A stretch of 63,363 nt of DNA from Solibacteraceae bacterium (GCA_021324015.1 JAJPJX010000113.1:1-63363); one strand, 5' to 3'; shown: positions 29,340 through 38,799, numbered from the stretch's first letter. Numbers and translations: made by a program. Notes: generated from the sequence alone by a model not told the origin.

Positions 29340-31795
29340 TCGCCCCGCCTCTCCCGCACCAGAGGTCCGGCGGACGTTTTTCGCTGCCTCAGGAGCGCCG
29401 CTTTGAAGGGTGGCTGCTCGCCATCGCGCTCCTGCTCATTCTGGTGCTGCCGCTGGTTTATTCGGCCATTGTCGTGCCACTGGCTCCGCGCGAGCAGGCT
29501 GAAGCGGCGCTGGCGATGATCGCACTCGCGATCCTCGCCAGCTTCAGCACACCCATGCGGCCGCTCATCGTGTTCCTGAGTTGCTTCGCGTCGGTGCGTT
29601 ACTTCTATTGGCGCGTCTCCTACACCGCCAATCTCGACAACACGCTCGATTCCGCGGTTTCCCTGCTCCTGCTCGGGGCCGAAAGCTATGGCCTGCTGAT
29701 CCTCTTCCTGGGCTATTTCCAGACCATCGAACTGACGGAGCGCACTCCGCCGGAGCCGGCGAATTTCCCCTCCGTGGACGTCTTCATTCCCACCTACAAC
29801 GAGCCGGTCGAAATCGTGCGCCGCACGCTCCTCGGCGCCCTGGCTATCGACTACCCCGGCAAAACGGTTTACGTGCTCGATGACGGGCGCCGGCGCGAAG
29901 TTCGCGAAATGGTCGAATCCCTGGGCGCGAACTACGTCACGCGCCCCGATAACCGGCATGCCAAAGCCGGCAACCTGAATCATGCTTTCATACACACCTC
30001 GGGCGAACTGATCGCCATCTTCGATGCCGATCATGTCCCGGTGCGCGGCTTTCTGCGCAAAACCGTGGGATTCTTCGAGGATCCAAAAGTCGCGCTTGTT
30101 CAGTCGGCGCAGCACTTCTTCAATCCTGACCCATACGAGCGCAACCTGAGCCTCACCGGCCGCATCGCGCCGGAGCAGCACTTCTTCTACCACGTCGTGC
30201 AGCCAGGCAACGATTTCTGGAACTCAGCTTTCTTCTGCGGCTCCTGCGCGGTGCTGCGCCGCGCCGCGCTGGCCGCCATCGGCGGCATCAAGACCCAAAC
30301 CGTCACCGAAGACGCCCACACCGCACTGGAACTGCACTCTCAGGGATACCGTTCGGTCTATCTGCGCATGCCGCTCGCGGCCGGGCTGGCCACGGAAACT
30401 TTTGCCGCCCACGTTCGCCAGCGCATGCGCTGGGCCCGCGGTATGGCCCAGATCCTGCGCCTGGACTGCCCTCTATTCAAGCGTGGTCTCAGCCTTCCGC
30501 AGCGCCTGAACTACTTCAACGCCATGCTGCATTTCTTCTTCGGGATCCCTCGTCTGGTCCTCATGCTGGCCCCACTCACCTACCTTTACTTCGGGGCCCA
30601 TCCCATTCGTGCCGACGCCCTGGCCGTGATCGCCTATATCCTGCCGCACATCGGACTCTCCACCATCGCCAATTCCATGATCAGCCGGCGTTACCGCCAT
30701 TCCTTCTGGGCCGCCGTGTACGAGGTTTCCATCGCGCCCTACATTGCCGGTGTCACGCTCCTCGCCATACTCAATCCACGCCTGGGCAAGTTCAACGTGA
30801 CCGAGAAAGGCGCTAACGTCGAGAGGGCACGCTTTGATCTGCGCAACAGTTGGTTTACGCTTCTGCTGCTGGCACTCTCCCTGGGCGGCCTGGTGGTGGC
30901 TTTTCCGCTGCGCCTGCTGGCCTTCTGGCAGAACGGCACGAACCCCGCCGAACTGGACTCCATCCTGCTCAACAGCATCTGGGTTGTGGGCAATCTGTTC
31001 ATCCTGGTGGCGGCGGTGTGCGTAGGCCTGGAGCAGCCCCAGCAGCGACGCGCTCCGCGCGTGATGCGCAGGTTTTCCTGCGACCTGCGCTTCGAACAGG
31101 GCGTGGTGCCCTGCCGGACACTAGACCTGAGCGAGTCCGGCGTGCGCGTCCTGCTCGACGGTCCTTGTGCGCTACCCGAAGCATGCCGCATCCACATTTG
31201 CAGTGATTTCGGTGTGGAGGCTGATCTTCCCGCCCGGCGCGTACGCTACGAGTGGAATCCCGCGGGCCTGCCGGAAGCCGCTTTTTCTTTCTCCGGCTTG
31301 AGCCCCGCAGACCACCGCCGCCTGGTGGAACTCATCTTCAGCGGGGACCGAGGCTGGCTTGGCCAGCATTATTCCACCGACCGCGTCCTGCGCTCATTCT
31401 GGTACCTGCTCACTACCTTCTGGAGAGTGACGCGCGAACGCCGAGGCAGTTCGTCCCAGGCACCCGTCCTCAAGGGCCGCCGCCGCGTTTGGTACAGAGG
31501 GCGGGAGTTTACGTGTACCGCCATCAGCGGCGCCGGAGCCACACTGAGGTGGCCGGCCTCCCTGCGCGCCGTGCCCAAGACCGGCCCGGTACGAATCGCA
31601 TCCCCCTCCGGCGTCTGGCTGGAGGTGGATGCCAGGGCCGTCCAAGCCGGGCCAGGCAGGCTCGCCCTTCGCTTCTCCTGGCCGGATTACACGTCGGAGA
31701 AGGCTTTCTGGGAGACGCTGTACGCAGCCCGGGCCTCCCGCCCGTGTCACGCGCGAAAACTATACTTTTGGAAATGGATCGAGGTCCTCAAATAG
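29336..31795 (+). CDS. bcsA: Cellulose synthase catalytic subunit BcsA with PilZ domain
   Basis: 819 residues. Family-2 glycosyltransferase motifs are all visible: VFIPTYNEP, VLDDGRRREV (first Asp), DADHVP (DxD), TEDAHT (catalytic TED) and QRMRWARG (QxxRW). Several membrane helices lie on both sides of the catalytic domain. After about residue 570 a PilZ domain follows, with RRAPR (RxxxR) and DLSESG (DxSxxG), which binds c-di-GMP and opens the active site. A second domain of about 85 residues (RRRVWYRGREFTCTAISGAGATLRWPASL...GRLALRFSWPD) resembles a PilZ fold without the binding residues; ordinary BcsA ends earlier. UDP-glucose is the expected substrate. The C-terminus overlaps the GH8 gene by 22 bases. 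Confidence 0.92.
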   Translation: MIAPPLPHQRSGGRFSLPQERRFEGWLLAIALLLILVLPLVYSAIVVPLAPREQAEAALAMIALAILASFSTPMRPLIVFLSCFASVRYFYWRVSYTANLDNTLDSAVSLLLLGAESYGLLILFLGYFQTIELTERTPPEPANFPSVDVFIPTYNEPVEIVRRTLLGALAIDYPGKTVYVLDDGRRREVREMVESLGANYVTRPDNRHAKAGNLNHAFIHTSGELIAIFDADHVPVRGFLRKTVGFFEDPKVALVQSAQHFFNPDPYERNLSLTGRIAPEQHFFYHVVQPGNDFWNSAFFCGSCAVLRRAALAAIGGIKTQTVTEDAHTALELHSQGYRSVYLRMPLAAGLATETFAAHVRQRMRWARGMAQILRLDCPLFKRGLSLPQRLNYFNAMLHFFFGIPRLVLMLAPLTYLYFGAHPIRADALAVIAYILPHIGLSTIANSMISRRYRHSFWAAVYEVSIAPYIAGVTLLAILNPRLGKFNVTEKGANVERARFDLRNSWFTLLLLALSLGGLVVAFPLRLLAFWQNGTNPAELDSILLNSIWVVGNLFILVAAVCVGLEQPQQRRAPRVMRRFSCDLRFEQGVVPCRTLDLSESGVRVLLDGPCALPEACRIHICSDFGVEADLPARRVRYEWNPAGLPEAAFSFSGLSPADHRRLVELIFSGDRGWLGQHYSTDRVLRSFWYLLTTFWRVTRERRGSSSQAPVLKGRRRVWYRGREFTCTAISGAGATLRWPASLRAVPKTGPVRIASPSGVWLEVDARAVQAGPGRLALRFSWPDYTSEKAFWETLYAARASRPCHARKLYFWKWIEVLK

Positions 31796-32922
31796 GCGCT
31801 GTCGTGTTCGCCATGTTCACCCTGCTCTTGGCCGCCTGCGCCGCCGGCGCCGGACGCCGCCAGACTGCGCCGCCCCGTCTGGAGGAAAGCTGGCTGGCCT
31901 ACCAACACCGCTTCCTGCAAAGCGACGGGCGTGTGATCGATCGCCGCGCCCAGGATATCTCCACCTCGGAAGGCCAGGCCTACGCCATGCTGCGCGCTGT
32001 CTGGCTCGACGATCGCGCCGCGTTCGATAAAGCACACACCTGGGCTTTGAACAACCTCAACCGTGGCGTTCGCAAGGATCACCTGTGGGCCTGGAAGTGG
32101 GGGAAAGATGCGGACGGAAGATGGCACGCTCTGGACCCGGCCTTCGCCACCGATGCCGATCAGGATGCGGCTCTGGCGCTCATTCTCGCCTCCGACGTTT
32201 GGCGGGAACCTGGCTACCTCTCCGAAGCCCGCGCAGTGTTGGCCGACCTCTGGAAGCAGGCGGTCATCCGGGTCGCCTCCCGGTGCTACCTGCTGGCCGG
32301 CGACAGTCTCTGCAAAGGCTCGGACTGCCGCGTGAATCCCTCCTACTATGCCCCGTACGCCTACCGCATTTTTGCGCGTCACGACAAAAACCACTCCTGG
32401 GATCAGATGGCGGCGGCCTCCTACCCTTTTCTCGCCGAGGTTTCGCGCCTCACTGCCACACACCTCCCGCCCGATTGGGTTCAGCTCGATGCGGGCTCCG
32501 GCGCCTTAAGCCTGGGCGACGACAAAAGCAGTGCCTTTTCGTACGACGCCTTTCGCACCTTCTGGAGGGTGGCCCTGGATTACGAACTGAATCATGGCCC
32601 CGATGCCGCGGCGTACCTTCAGAAGAATCTGAGCTGGATCATCCGCCGGTGGACGGCGAATGGCAGTATTCCCGCGGTCATTGGCGCCAGCGGCGCACCC
32701 CGTGCCGAGTATCAGTCTTACGAGATGCTTGCCGCCCTGCTTCCGGCCGTCAGCCTATCCAACCCCGGGGTCGCCGCCGCCATGGCGGGCAAACTCGACT
32801 CCATCTATCTCAAGGGCCTTTGGGGCGAAGACGACGCTTACTATCTCCAGAACTGGGCCTGGTTCGGCACGGCCCTCTACCAGCACTACCTAGGACCGCT
32901 CACCCGCTACGCGACCCGTTGA
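31774..32922 (+). CDS. bcsZ: Glycoside hydrolase family 8 endoglucanase (BcsZ/BcsY-like lipoprotein)
   Basis: 382 residues. A lipoprotein signal (FTLLLAAC, lipobox LAAC) precedes the GH8 fold. STSEGQAYAMLRAVW carries the proton-donor Glu and DADQDAALALILASD the conserved Asp pair. QSYEMLAALLPAV and the YYLQNWAWFGTALY end are also family features. In cellulose operons this enzyme trims tangled or excess glucan in the periplasm and promotes proper fibre assembly. The ATG at 31774 lies inside the end of bcsA. Its last 23 bases overlap the 3' end of bcsB on the opposite strand. Confidence 0.88.
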   Translation: MDRGPQIGAVVFAMFTLLLAACAAGAGRRQTAPPRLEESWLAYQHRFLQSDGRVIDRRAQDISTSEGQAYAMLRAVWLDDRAAFDKAHTWALNNLNRGVRKDHLWAWKWGKDADGRWHALDPAFATDADQDAALALILASDVWREPGYLSEARAVLADLWKQAVIRVASRCYLLAGDSLCKGSDCRVNPSYYAPYAYRIFARHDKNHSWDQMAAASYPFLAEVSRLTATHLPPDWVQLDAGSGALSLGDDKSSAFSYDAFRTFWRVALDYELNHGPDAAAYLQKNLSWIIRRWTANGSIPAVIGASGAPRAEYQSYEMLAALLPAVSLSNPGVAAAMAGKLDSIYLKGLWGEDDAYYLQNWAWFGTALYQHYLGPLTRYATR

Positions 32923-34834
32923 GACGGGCAAGGCTGCCGGTGCTTTTGTACCGCTCCAGCACCAGCCGCAGCCCGACAAACAGAATCCCGCTGGCCAGGG
33001 CCAGAATCACCGGCAGCGCCAGCCAGTTGGCACGCAGCCAGGCTTCCAGGCGGGTCAGGTAATACGTCTCTTCTATCCGCACCTTCGGCCGAAGAGAGAC
33101 GCACAGAATACCCTCCGGCCCCAGGTAAGCCGTGTCACCGCGAAGCGAATCGAGTCCGCCCGGCGCGAATAATCTCTCGACCGCCTGCTCCAGGTCGGCG
33201 CTGTCCTTCGCCTGAATGGACAGCACGAATTTCCTCCCGTTCCAGGGCGAGACCGACTCCTCTACGGACGCCTCCCGCACTGCTGCCACCCGCAAAAAGA
33301 TGAAGTGGTACTGTCTCTTCTCCCAATCCCGCAGTTCGGCCGCGCGCCGCACGTGGAACGCCGGCCAGCTGTACGGCGCCAGCCTTCCTACGCCCGCCGC
33401 CAGCTTCACGAGGGCGCCAAAGACGCCTGCATCCAGCGCATCCGGCAGCACAACGATGGTGTCCGCCAGGTCCGGTTGCACGCTGAAGGGATACAAGTGG
33501 ATTCGCAACAAACTCAGATCCGGAAGGTCCGCCCGGTAGTCCCGCGGCAGGTAGAACTGGCTGTTCGGCAGCAGGTAGGCGGGCGCGCCCTGCTTGTCTT
33601 CGAAGAACACGCGCAACAGGTTGTGGGTCTCCAGCAGTCTGCCCGGAATGGGAATGGTCACCGAGTCCGCGGATTTGCGCCCCAGATCGCTCTCCGCGAT
33701 TCGCCGCAGCCGGACCCCATTGAACTCCACGAAGATCTGGCCGCCCGAGGTCCCCGCCCCAGCGCCGAAACGGAACCACAACGTCATTTGGGCGCCGTAG
33801 GGCAACAAGCGCACATCCGGCGGGGCATCGAGCGGCACCGTGGCAGCGGTCCCATCCTGGGCACCCACCGGCAGCCAGTCGCGATACCCCAGGTCCGCCA
33901 GGCTGAAGCGGCTTCGCGGCGGCACGTATCCTTGCCACTCCCGCACACCTGCCGGCTTCCAGGATGGATCGTTCGCTATGCGCATCAACGGGCCGCCGGG
34001 ATGTGGACCCCCTGCCACGAGGCCGCGCGCCGCCCGCCAAACGCCCTGCGGCGATCCCCCGGTTACGTACACCAGGGGCGGCGACTCTCCCTCCCGTGAA
34101 TTCACAATTCCGGCCGCCCCCTCCCCCACCGCCAGGCGCTGCCCCCAGGGGCGCCGCAGTTTCCGCAAGTCGGGCTGCTCCAGCGGCGTCCCCACCACCA
34201 GCAGCGGATGCTTTGCCTCGCCGGGCGAAAACGCCACGTTCACGGAAACCGCCTCTGCCGGCACACGGGCGGCCACGCCCGCCACCACCAGCGCCGCGGC
34301 TTCCAGGGTCGGCGAGGAGGCTTCCGCCGGCAGCAGCACATCGAAGACTTTGGGCTCGTAGCTGTACGGATCCACCAGGGGCGCGGGCAGCCGCCCCAGG
34401 TCTCTCACGGGCTCGCCAGGCTCCCAGGCAATCGAAAGGTAGGACCGTGCGCTGATCGTGGTCCAGGCCCCTTCCGCCGGCCATTGCTCCAGGGTGAATG
34501 CCAGGTCGTTTTCCGGCTTCAGCAGGTTGGCCGGCACCGGGATCACGATCTCGCTCAGCCTGCGGTTGCTGTCCTCCAGCCCGATGCTGCGCAGCACCCC
34601 GTAGTTCAGGCTCACCGAGAGAAAGGAGCGGTTGCCGTCCAGCCCCGGCGAGTGCTCCAGAAACAGGTGCAGCGCGCTGCCCGCCGCCGGCTTGCGTCCC
34701 GAAGCGCACAAAAATCGCACCGTCCGCGTGCCCCTCGGCTCCGCGATCCGCAGATCGCCCGGGAGACGCAAGTCAGCCCCGAAACGGATCTGGTATTGGG
34801 CCAGAAGCAGCAATACCGGGATGATCTTCAACAT
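32900..34834 (-). CDS. bcsB: Cellulose synthase periplasmic subunit BcsB
   Basis: 644 residues: signal peptide, two carbohydrate-binding/flavodoxin-like repeats and a C-terminal membrane helix (LALPVILALASGILFVGLRLVL) that docks with BcsA. YPFSVQPDLADTIVVLPDALDAGVFGALVKLAAGVGR and NSQFYLPRDY are recognisable BcsB blocks. It is shorter than E. coli BcsB (~780). Unusually it faces bcsA tail-to-tail rather than following it, and its start lies 8 bp after the stop of galactarate dehydratase, so it may be co-transcribed with that gene. The ribosome-binding site is weak, which fits coupling to upstream translation. Confidence 0.82.
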   Translation of the reverse strand: MLKIIPVLLLLAQYQIRFGADLRLPGDLRIAEPRGTRTVRFLCASGRKPAAGSALHLFLEHSPGLDGNRSFLSVSLNYGVLRSIGLEDSNRRLSEIVIPVPANLLKPENDLAFTLEQWPAEGAWTTISARSYLSIAWEPGEPVRDLGRLPAPLVDPYSYEPKVFDVLLPAEASSPTLEAAALVVAGVAARVPAEAVSVNVAFSPGEAKHPLLVVGTPLEQPDLRKLRRPWGQRLAVGEGAAGIVNSREGESPPLVYVTGGSPQGVWRAARGLVAGGPHPGGPLMRIANDPSWKPAGVREWQGYVPPRSRFSLADLGYRDWLPVGAQDGTAATVPLDAPPDVRLLPYGAQMTLWFRFGAGAGTSGGQIFVEFNGVRLRRIAESDLGRKSADSVTIPIPGRLLETHNLLRVFFEDKQGAPAYLLPNSQFYLPRDYRADLPDLSLLRIHLYPFSVQPDLADTIVVLPDALDAGVFGALVKLAAGVGRLAPYSWPAFHVRRAAELRDWEKRQYHFIFLRVAAVREASVEESVSPWNGRKFVLSIQAKDSADLEQAVERLFAPGGLDSLRGDTAYLGPEGILCVSLRPKVRIEETYYLTRLEAWLRANWLALPVILALASGILFVGLRLVLERYKSTGSLARLNGSRSG

Positions 34835-34842
34835 GCCAGAGC

Positions 34843-36384
34843 CTACGTCACCGGGCCCGGATTAAAGGGAGCCAGTGCGTTGTGCAGGCCCCAGTGCTCC
34901 GCCCAGGTCTTGCGCCGGCCGCTGGCCACTTCCAGCAAAAACCGGAAAATCTCCCAGCCCACCTGCTCGATAGTCGCCGCCCCAGTCGCGATGCGCCCGG
35001 CGTCCACATCGATCAGATCCGGCCAGCGCTCCGCCAGAGCGGTTCGCGACGAGACCTTCACCACCGGCACCAGCGCCAGGCCGTAAGGGCTCCCCTCCCC
35101 CGTTGTAAATACATGCAGATTCATGGACGCCAGTTGTTGCGTGCCGCAGATGAAGTCGCTCGCCGGCGTGGCGGCGAACACCAGGCCTTTCGAGGTGACC
35201 CGCTCGCCATGGCCGGCCACCGCCATGAGCGCCGTGGACCCCGCCTTGGCCACCGACCCCAGGGCCTTCTCGACGACGTTTGCCAAGCCTCCGCGCTTGT
35301 TGCCCGGCGTCGGGTTGGCGCTGCGGTCCGCCGCTCCCCGCGCCAGGTAGTCGTCGTACCACCGCATCTCGCGGACGAGGGCGCGCGCTACCTCCGGGTT
35401 GACCGCGCGGGGCGTCAGCAGATGCACCGCATCGCGGATTTCGGTGACCTCGGAGAACATCACCGTCGCACCCGCCCGCACCAGCAGGTCCGCCGCATAT
35501 CCCACCGCGGGATTGCAGGTGACGCCGGAGAAAGCATCGCTGCCGCCGCATTGCAGCCCCACCACCAGTTCGGATGCGGCGCAGGTCTCGCGCCGACGTT
35601 GATTGAGCTGTTCCAGGCGCCTCTCCGCCGCCCGCAGGATAGCGGCGACGACTTCGCCGAAGCCGCGCAGTTGTTCGTCCTGCATCCGGATCACGTAGGG
35701 CTCGCTCTGCAAGATGGGAAACGCCGCCGTGGCGTCTTCCGGGAAGAGCCGCGCGGGCTGCAACTTCTCGCACCCCAGGCTCACCACCAGCGGCGCGCCA
35801 CCCAGGTTCGGATGCAGGCTGATATGCCGCAGCGTGCGAATCGGCACTGCCGCACCGGGCGCGTCGATGGCCACGCCGCAGCCGTAGGTGTGCGTGATCG
35901 CCGCCACCCCGTCCACATTCGAATAGCGTGGCAGAATCTCCGCCTGAATTCGCCTCACCGCGTACTCCACTGTCGGGGCTACGCATTGTACGGTGGTTGT
36001 GATGCCCAGGATGTTCTTGGTCCCTACCGTGCCGTCCGGATTGCGGTAGCCCTCGAAAGTACATCCTTCTAGCGGCTCCGGCGAAGGCGGAACGGCGGTA
36101 GCCAGCGGCAGTTCATCGAGCGCCGGCGCCGCCGGCAGGTCCAGGAGATCCTCCCGTACCCAGGCTCCCGCCCGGACCGGCCGCGCCGCGTGGCCGATGA
36201 CCTGACCGTACCGCACCACCGCCTCGCCCGCCTCGAGGTCCCGCAGCGCCACCTTGTGCGCCTGCGGAATACCTTCCGCCAGCACCAGTCCCGAGGGAAA
36301 GCTGGCGCCCGCCGGCAGCCCCTCCGGATTGACGATGATCGCAACGTTGTCTTGTGGGTTGACCCGAACGTAAAGAGGTTCCAC
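34843..36384 (-). CDS. garD: Galactarate dehydratase GarD (UxaA family)
   Basis: 513 residues, near the 523 of E. coli GarD and similar along its whole length as I recall it: [144 protein letters not shown] and a C-terminal [16 protein letters not shown]. It dehydrates galactarate to 5-dehydro-4-deoxy-glucarate, a step in sugar-acid (pectin) catabolism. I place the start at the GTG at 36384, with GGAAG just upstream. A frame open to 36489 would run through two palindromic operators and adds sequence without family match. The next gene downstream is bcsB. Confidence 0.88.
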   Translation of the reverse strand: MEPLYVRVNPQDNVAIIVNPEGLPAGASFPSGLVLAEGIPQAHKVALRDLEAGEAVVRYGQVIGHAARPVRAGAWVREDLLDLPAAPALDELPLATAVPPSPEPLEGCTFEGYRNPDGTVGTKNILGITTTVQCVAPTVEYAVRRIQAEILPRYSNVDGVAAITHTYGCGVAIDAPGAAVPIRTLRHISLHPNLGGAPLVVSLGCEKLQPARLFPEDATAAFPILQSEPYVIRMQDEQLRGFGEVVAAILRAAERRLEQLNQRRRETCAASELVVGLQCGGSDAFSGVTCNPAVGYAADLLVRAGATVMFSEVTEIRDAVHLLTPRAVNPEVARALVREMRWYDDYLARGAADRSANPTPGNKRGGLANVVEKALGSVAKAGSTALMAVAGHGERVTSKGLVFAATPASDFICGTQQLASMNLHVFTTGEGSPYGLALVPVVKVSSRTALAERWPDLIDVDAGRIATGAATIEQVGWEIFRFLLEVASGRRKTWAEHWGLHNALAPFNPGPVT

Positions 36385-36463
36385 TGCTTCCAGTTTCCTA
36401 CAACCTCGCGGTTGAAGGCAGTCATCCAGACCCGACGCCCCAGCCGCAGGTGGAAATGGTTCG

Positions 36464-36480
36464 CCGGACAAGTTGACCGG
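36464..36480. promoter_or_regulatory. Palindromic operator copy 2 upstream of garD
   Basis: CCGGACAA-G-TTGACCGG, an inverted repeat with one mismatch. It matches operator copy 1 at 36527-36545 in 16 of 17 bases. The centre lies 88 bp upstream of the garD start. A repressor site is likely; the regulator is not encoded in the window. Confidence 0.65.
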
Positions 36481-36526
36481 AAACGGCAAGAGCGAGCCTT
36501 TAGAATCAGTCGCTTGGGAGAAAGCG

Positions 36527-36545
36527 ACCGGTCAAGTTGACCGGT
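36527..36545. promoter_or_regulatory. Palindromic operator copy 1 upstream of garD
   Basis: ACCGGTCAAGTTGACCGGT is a perfect 9+1+9 palindrome. Its centre is 64 bp from the centre of copy 2, about six helical turns, so the two sites lie on the same face of the DNA. It also sits 24 bp from the ankyrin gene's stop, well placed to control garD and the bcsB behind it. Proteins of the GntR or LacI class bind sites of this kind; the class is a guess. Confidence 0.68.
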
Positions 36546-36568
36546 TTTAGGACTTGCGCCACAAGCCG

Positions 36569-37774
36569 CTAGTGTGCTCCGTGGGCGCGCAGCAGAGCGG
36601 CGATGTCGTCGTATCCGTTGGTTTGCGCGCCGTGGAGAGCCGTGAAGCCGGCCTTGTTGCGGAGGTTCAGGTCGGCGCCGCGATCGAGCAGAAGTTCAAC
36701 TACCTGGCGGCGGCCCCACGAGGCGGCGTTGTAGAGTGGGGTGGCGCCGGAATCCGCGTCACGCGCGTTGATGTCCGCACCGTGATCGAGCAGCAGGGCG
36801 GCCACTTCGCGGTGCCCGGCCAGCGCCGCGTCATGCAGCGGTGTAGCGCCATACGAGTTCCGGGCATTGACGTCCGCGCCATGCTCGAGGAGCAGCCGTA
36901 CAATCTCCTGATAGCCCTTCAAGGCGGCATCGCCCAGGGGTGTGGAGCCTTCGCTGGTGCGGGCGTTGACGTCGGCACCCCGCGAGACCAGTAGCTCCAC
37001 CACGTCGGTCTGGCCCTTGAGGACGGCCTCCTGCAACAAGCGGGCCGCGGGCCGTTCTTTCCCGGCGGAGCCGAACCTGGCCACGAGCAACTGTACGACC
37101 TCGGCATGACGGAAGCGCGTGGCGTTGTCGAGCGGCGTGGCACCGGTTTTGTCGGCGATGGCGGGGTCGGCGCCTCGCGCCAGCAACAGTTCCACCACGT
37201 CCCGCTGCCCTTTGGCCGCGGCCTCGTTCAGCGGCGTGGCGCCGGTTTCGGGGTTCTGGGAGTCCTGCTTTGCCCCTTTGTCCAGCAGCAGGAGGACGAT
37301 GTCCCGATAGCCGCGCCACGAGGCTTCGTCGAGGGCCGAAGCTCCGGACGCGTCGCGGGCGTTCAGGTCGGCGCCGCGCCCGAGCAGCAGTTCCACCATG
37401 TCTTTGTAACCGCGCTCGCAGGCCAGGTGCAGCGGGGTTTCTCCCGAGCGATAGGTGGCGCGCACGTCCGCGCCCTTGTCGAGTAGAAACTGCACCAGGT
37501 CCTTCTGGTTCTTGATGACGGCGTAGTGCAGCGGCGTGGAACCGCCCTCCAGGTGCCGGGCGTTGACATCGGCGCCGTGCTCGACCAGAAACGCGGCGAT
37601 TTCCTTCTGGCCGGCCCAGGCAGCATCATGCAGCGGCGTCGAGCCGAGCGCATCCCGCTCGTTCACATCCGCGCCGCCAGCCACCAGGGCTTGAACCCGG
37701 GCTAGATCGCCCGCCTTCACCGCATCGTGGAGGTCTCCCCCTGCCAGCAAGGCCAGGAGGAGCAGGAGGCACAT
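36569..37774 (-). CDS. Exported ankyrin-repeat protein
   Basis: 401 residues. A short signal peptide (LLLLLALLAGG) is followed by twelve consecutive ankyrin repeats to the end, with the consensus TPLHDAAxxGxxExVxxLLxxGADVNAR; repeat 7 (DNATRFRHAEVVQLLVARFGSAGKERP) is irregular. Nothing but repeats is present, so it is a binding protein with unknown partners, probably periplasmic. It starts nine bases after the murB stop and looks co-transcribed with it. Confidence 0.85.
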   Translation of the reverse strand: MCLLLLLALLAGGDLHDAVKAGDLARVQALVAGGADVNERDALGSTPLHDAAWAGQKEIAAFLVEHGADVNARHLEGGSTPLHYAVIKNQKDLVQFLLDKGADVRATYRSGETPLHLACERGYKDMVELLLGRGADLNARDASGASALDEASWRGYRDIVLLLLDKGAKQDSQNPETGATPLNEAAAKGQRDVVELLLARGADPAIADKTGATPLDNATRFRHAEVVQLLVARFGSAGKERPAARLLQEAVLKGQTDVVELLVSRGADVNARTSEGSTPLGDAALKGYQEIVRLLLEHGADVNARNSYGATPLHDAALAGHREVAALLLDHGADINARDADSGATPLYNAASWGRRQVVELLLDRGADLNLRNKAGFTALHGAQTNGYDDIAALLRAHGAH

Positions 37775-37783
37775 GTTTTCATT

Positions 37784-38773
37784 CTAGCGGGCGGGAACCG
37801 GGGCCGACGCAAAACCGACGTATTGCACTTCTTCTTCCAGCGAGAACCCGAATCGCTCGCGCACCCGCGATTTCAGATCGGCGATCAGGGCCGTCAGGTC
37901 TCTGGCGGTCCCCCCACCCGCGTTGTAGATCAAGTTGGCGTGGTAACTCGCCACGTGGATTTCGCCGATGGATCGGCCCTTGGCGCCTACCTGTTCCAGG
38001 AACCACGCAGCGGGCACCTTCCCTTCCCGGACTACGTGGGGAGGAACCTGCTCCGCCACCTTCGCTGGGAGTTCGGCCACGAGCAGGTTCTTGAAGATGC
38101 TGCCGGCGCACTTCATGCTGACGGGGAACTTTTCGTTGCGCACGCTGAAGATGCCGTCGGCGGTCCGACGCAATTCAACGGCGTCGGCCGCCTCGAGCGC
38201 CAACTCCGCGGAGAAAATGATCCAGTCTTTGTGACGCTTGAAGACGCTTTCGCGATAGTGGAACTCACAGGCGGCGTTGTCGAAAACGCGCACTGAGCTG
38301 CCATCGAAGAAGCGCACCAGGCGGATCCGTTCGGAGATGGAGTGGCCGTAGGCTCCGGCATTGCCGTAGATAGCGGCTCCCACCGAGCCGGGAATTCCCG
38401 AGAGGGTCTCCAGGCCCCGGAGGCCGCGATCGATCGTGAAATTCACCAATGCCTGGAGATCGGCCCCTGCGTCCGCCATCACGCGCCCGCCCGCGGCCAG
38501 CAGGCGGTCCGAGGTGAACCGCAGCACGATGCCGCGGAAGCCTTCGTCGGAAACGATGAGGTTGGTGCCGAGGCCAATCACCATCACCTCGCAGCCGCTC
38601 GCGCGGGCCAGCGCCAGCGCGCGGAGGAAGGATTCCACTTCCGCGGTCTCGGCGTAGATATCGGCGGGTCCGCCGATGCCGAAACGGGTGTACCGGGAGA
38701 GCGGCGCGCCGCGCAAAACGGTTACATTGGGAATTTCGGCGAGACGCGCAGCCGTCTCTTCCGTCCTGGGCAT
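37784..38773 (-). CDS. murB: UDP-N-acetylenolpyruvoylglucosamine reductase MurB
   Basis: 329 residues. FAD-binding RYTRFGIGGPADIYAE and VIGLGTNLIVSDEGF, substrate region ETLSGIPGSVGAAIYGNAGAYG, catalytic Ser in CAGSIFKNL, and the C-terminal AAWFLEQVGAKG...ASYHANLIYNAGGGTARDL. It reduces enolpyruvyl-UDP-GlcNAc to UDP-MurNAc in peptidoglycan synthesis. I chose the ATG at 38773. A perfect TATAAT on the minus strand (38781-38786) ends only seven bases before this ATG, so the mRNA may be leaderless. The DUF2461 gene starts 26 bp away in the opposite direction. Confidence 0.93.
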   Translation of the reverse strand: MPRTEETAARLAEIPNVTVLRGAPLSRYTRFGIGGPADIYAETAEVESFLRALALARASGCEVMVIGLGTNLIVSDEGFRGIVLRFTSDRLLAAGGRVMADAGADLQALVNFTIDRGLRGLETLSGIPGSVGAAIYGNAGAYGHSISERIRLVRFFDGSSVRVFDNAACEFHYRESVFKRHKDWIIFSAELALEAADAVELRRTADGIFSVRNEKFPVSMKCAGSIFKNLLVAELPAKVAEQVPPHVVREGKVPAAWFLEQVGAKGRSIGEIHVASYHANLIYNAGGGTARDLTALIADLKSRVRERFGFSLEEEVQYVGFASAPVPAR

Positions 38774-38799
38774 TGTTTCAATTATAGAGGAGGGTGCCA

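Noticed and set aside
32922-32940. Another member of the palindromic repeat family (GACGGGCAAGGCTGCC)
   Set aside because: The stem is only four bases and the sequence lies in the bcsB coding end, so chance is as likely.
36385-36489. 35 extra N-terminal residues for galactarate dehydratase
   Set aside because: They do not match the family, would make the protein longer than usual and would run through the operator at 36464-36480.
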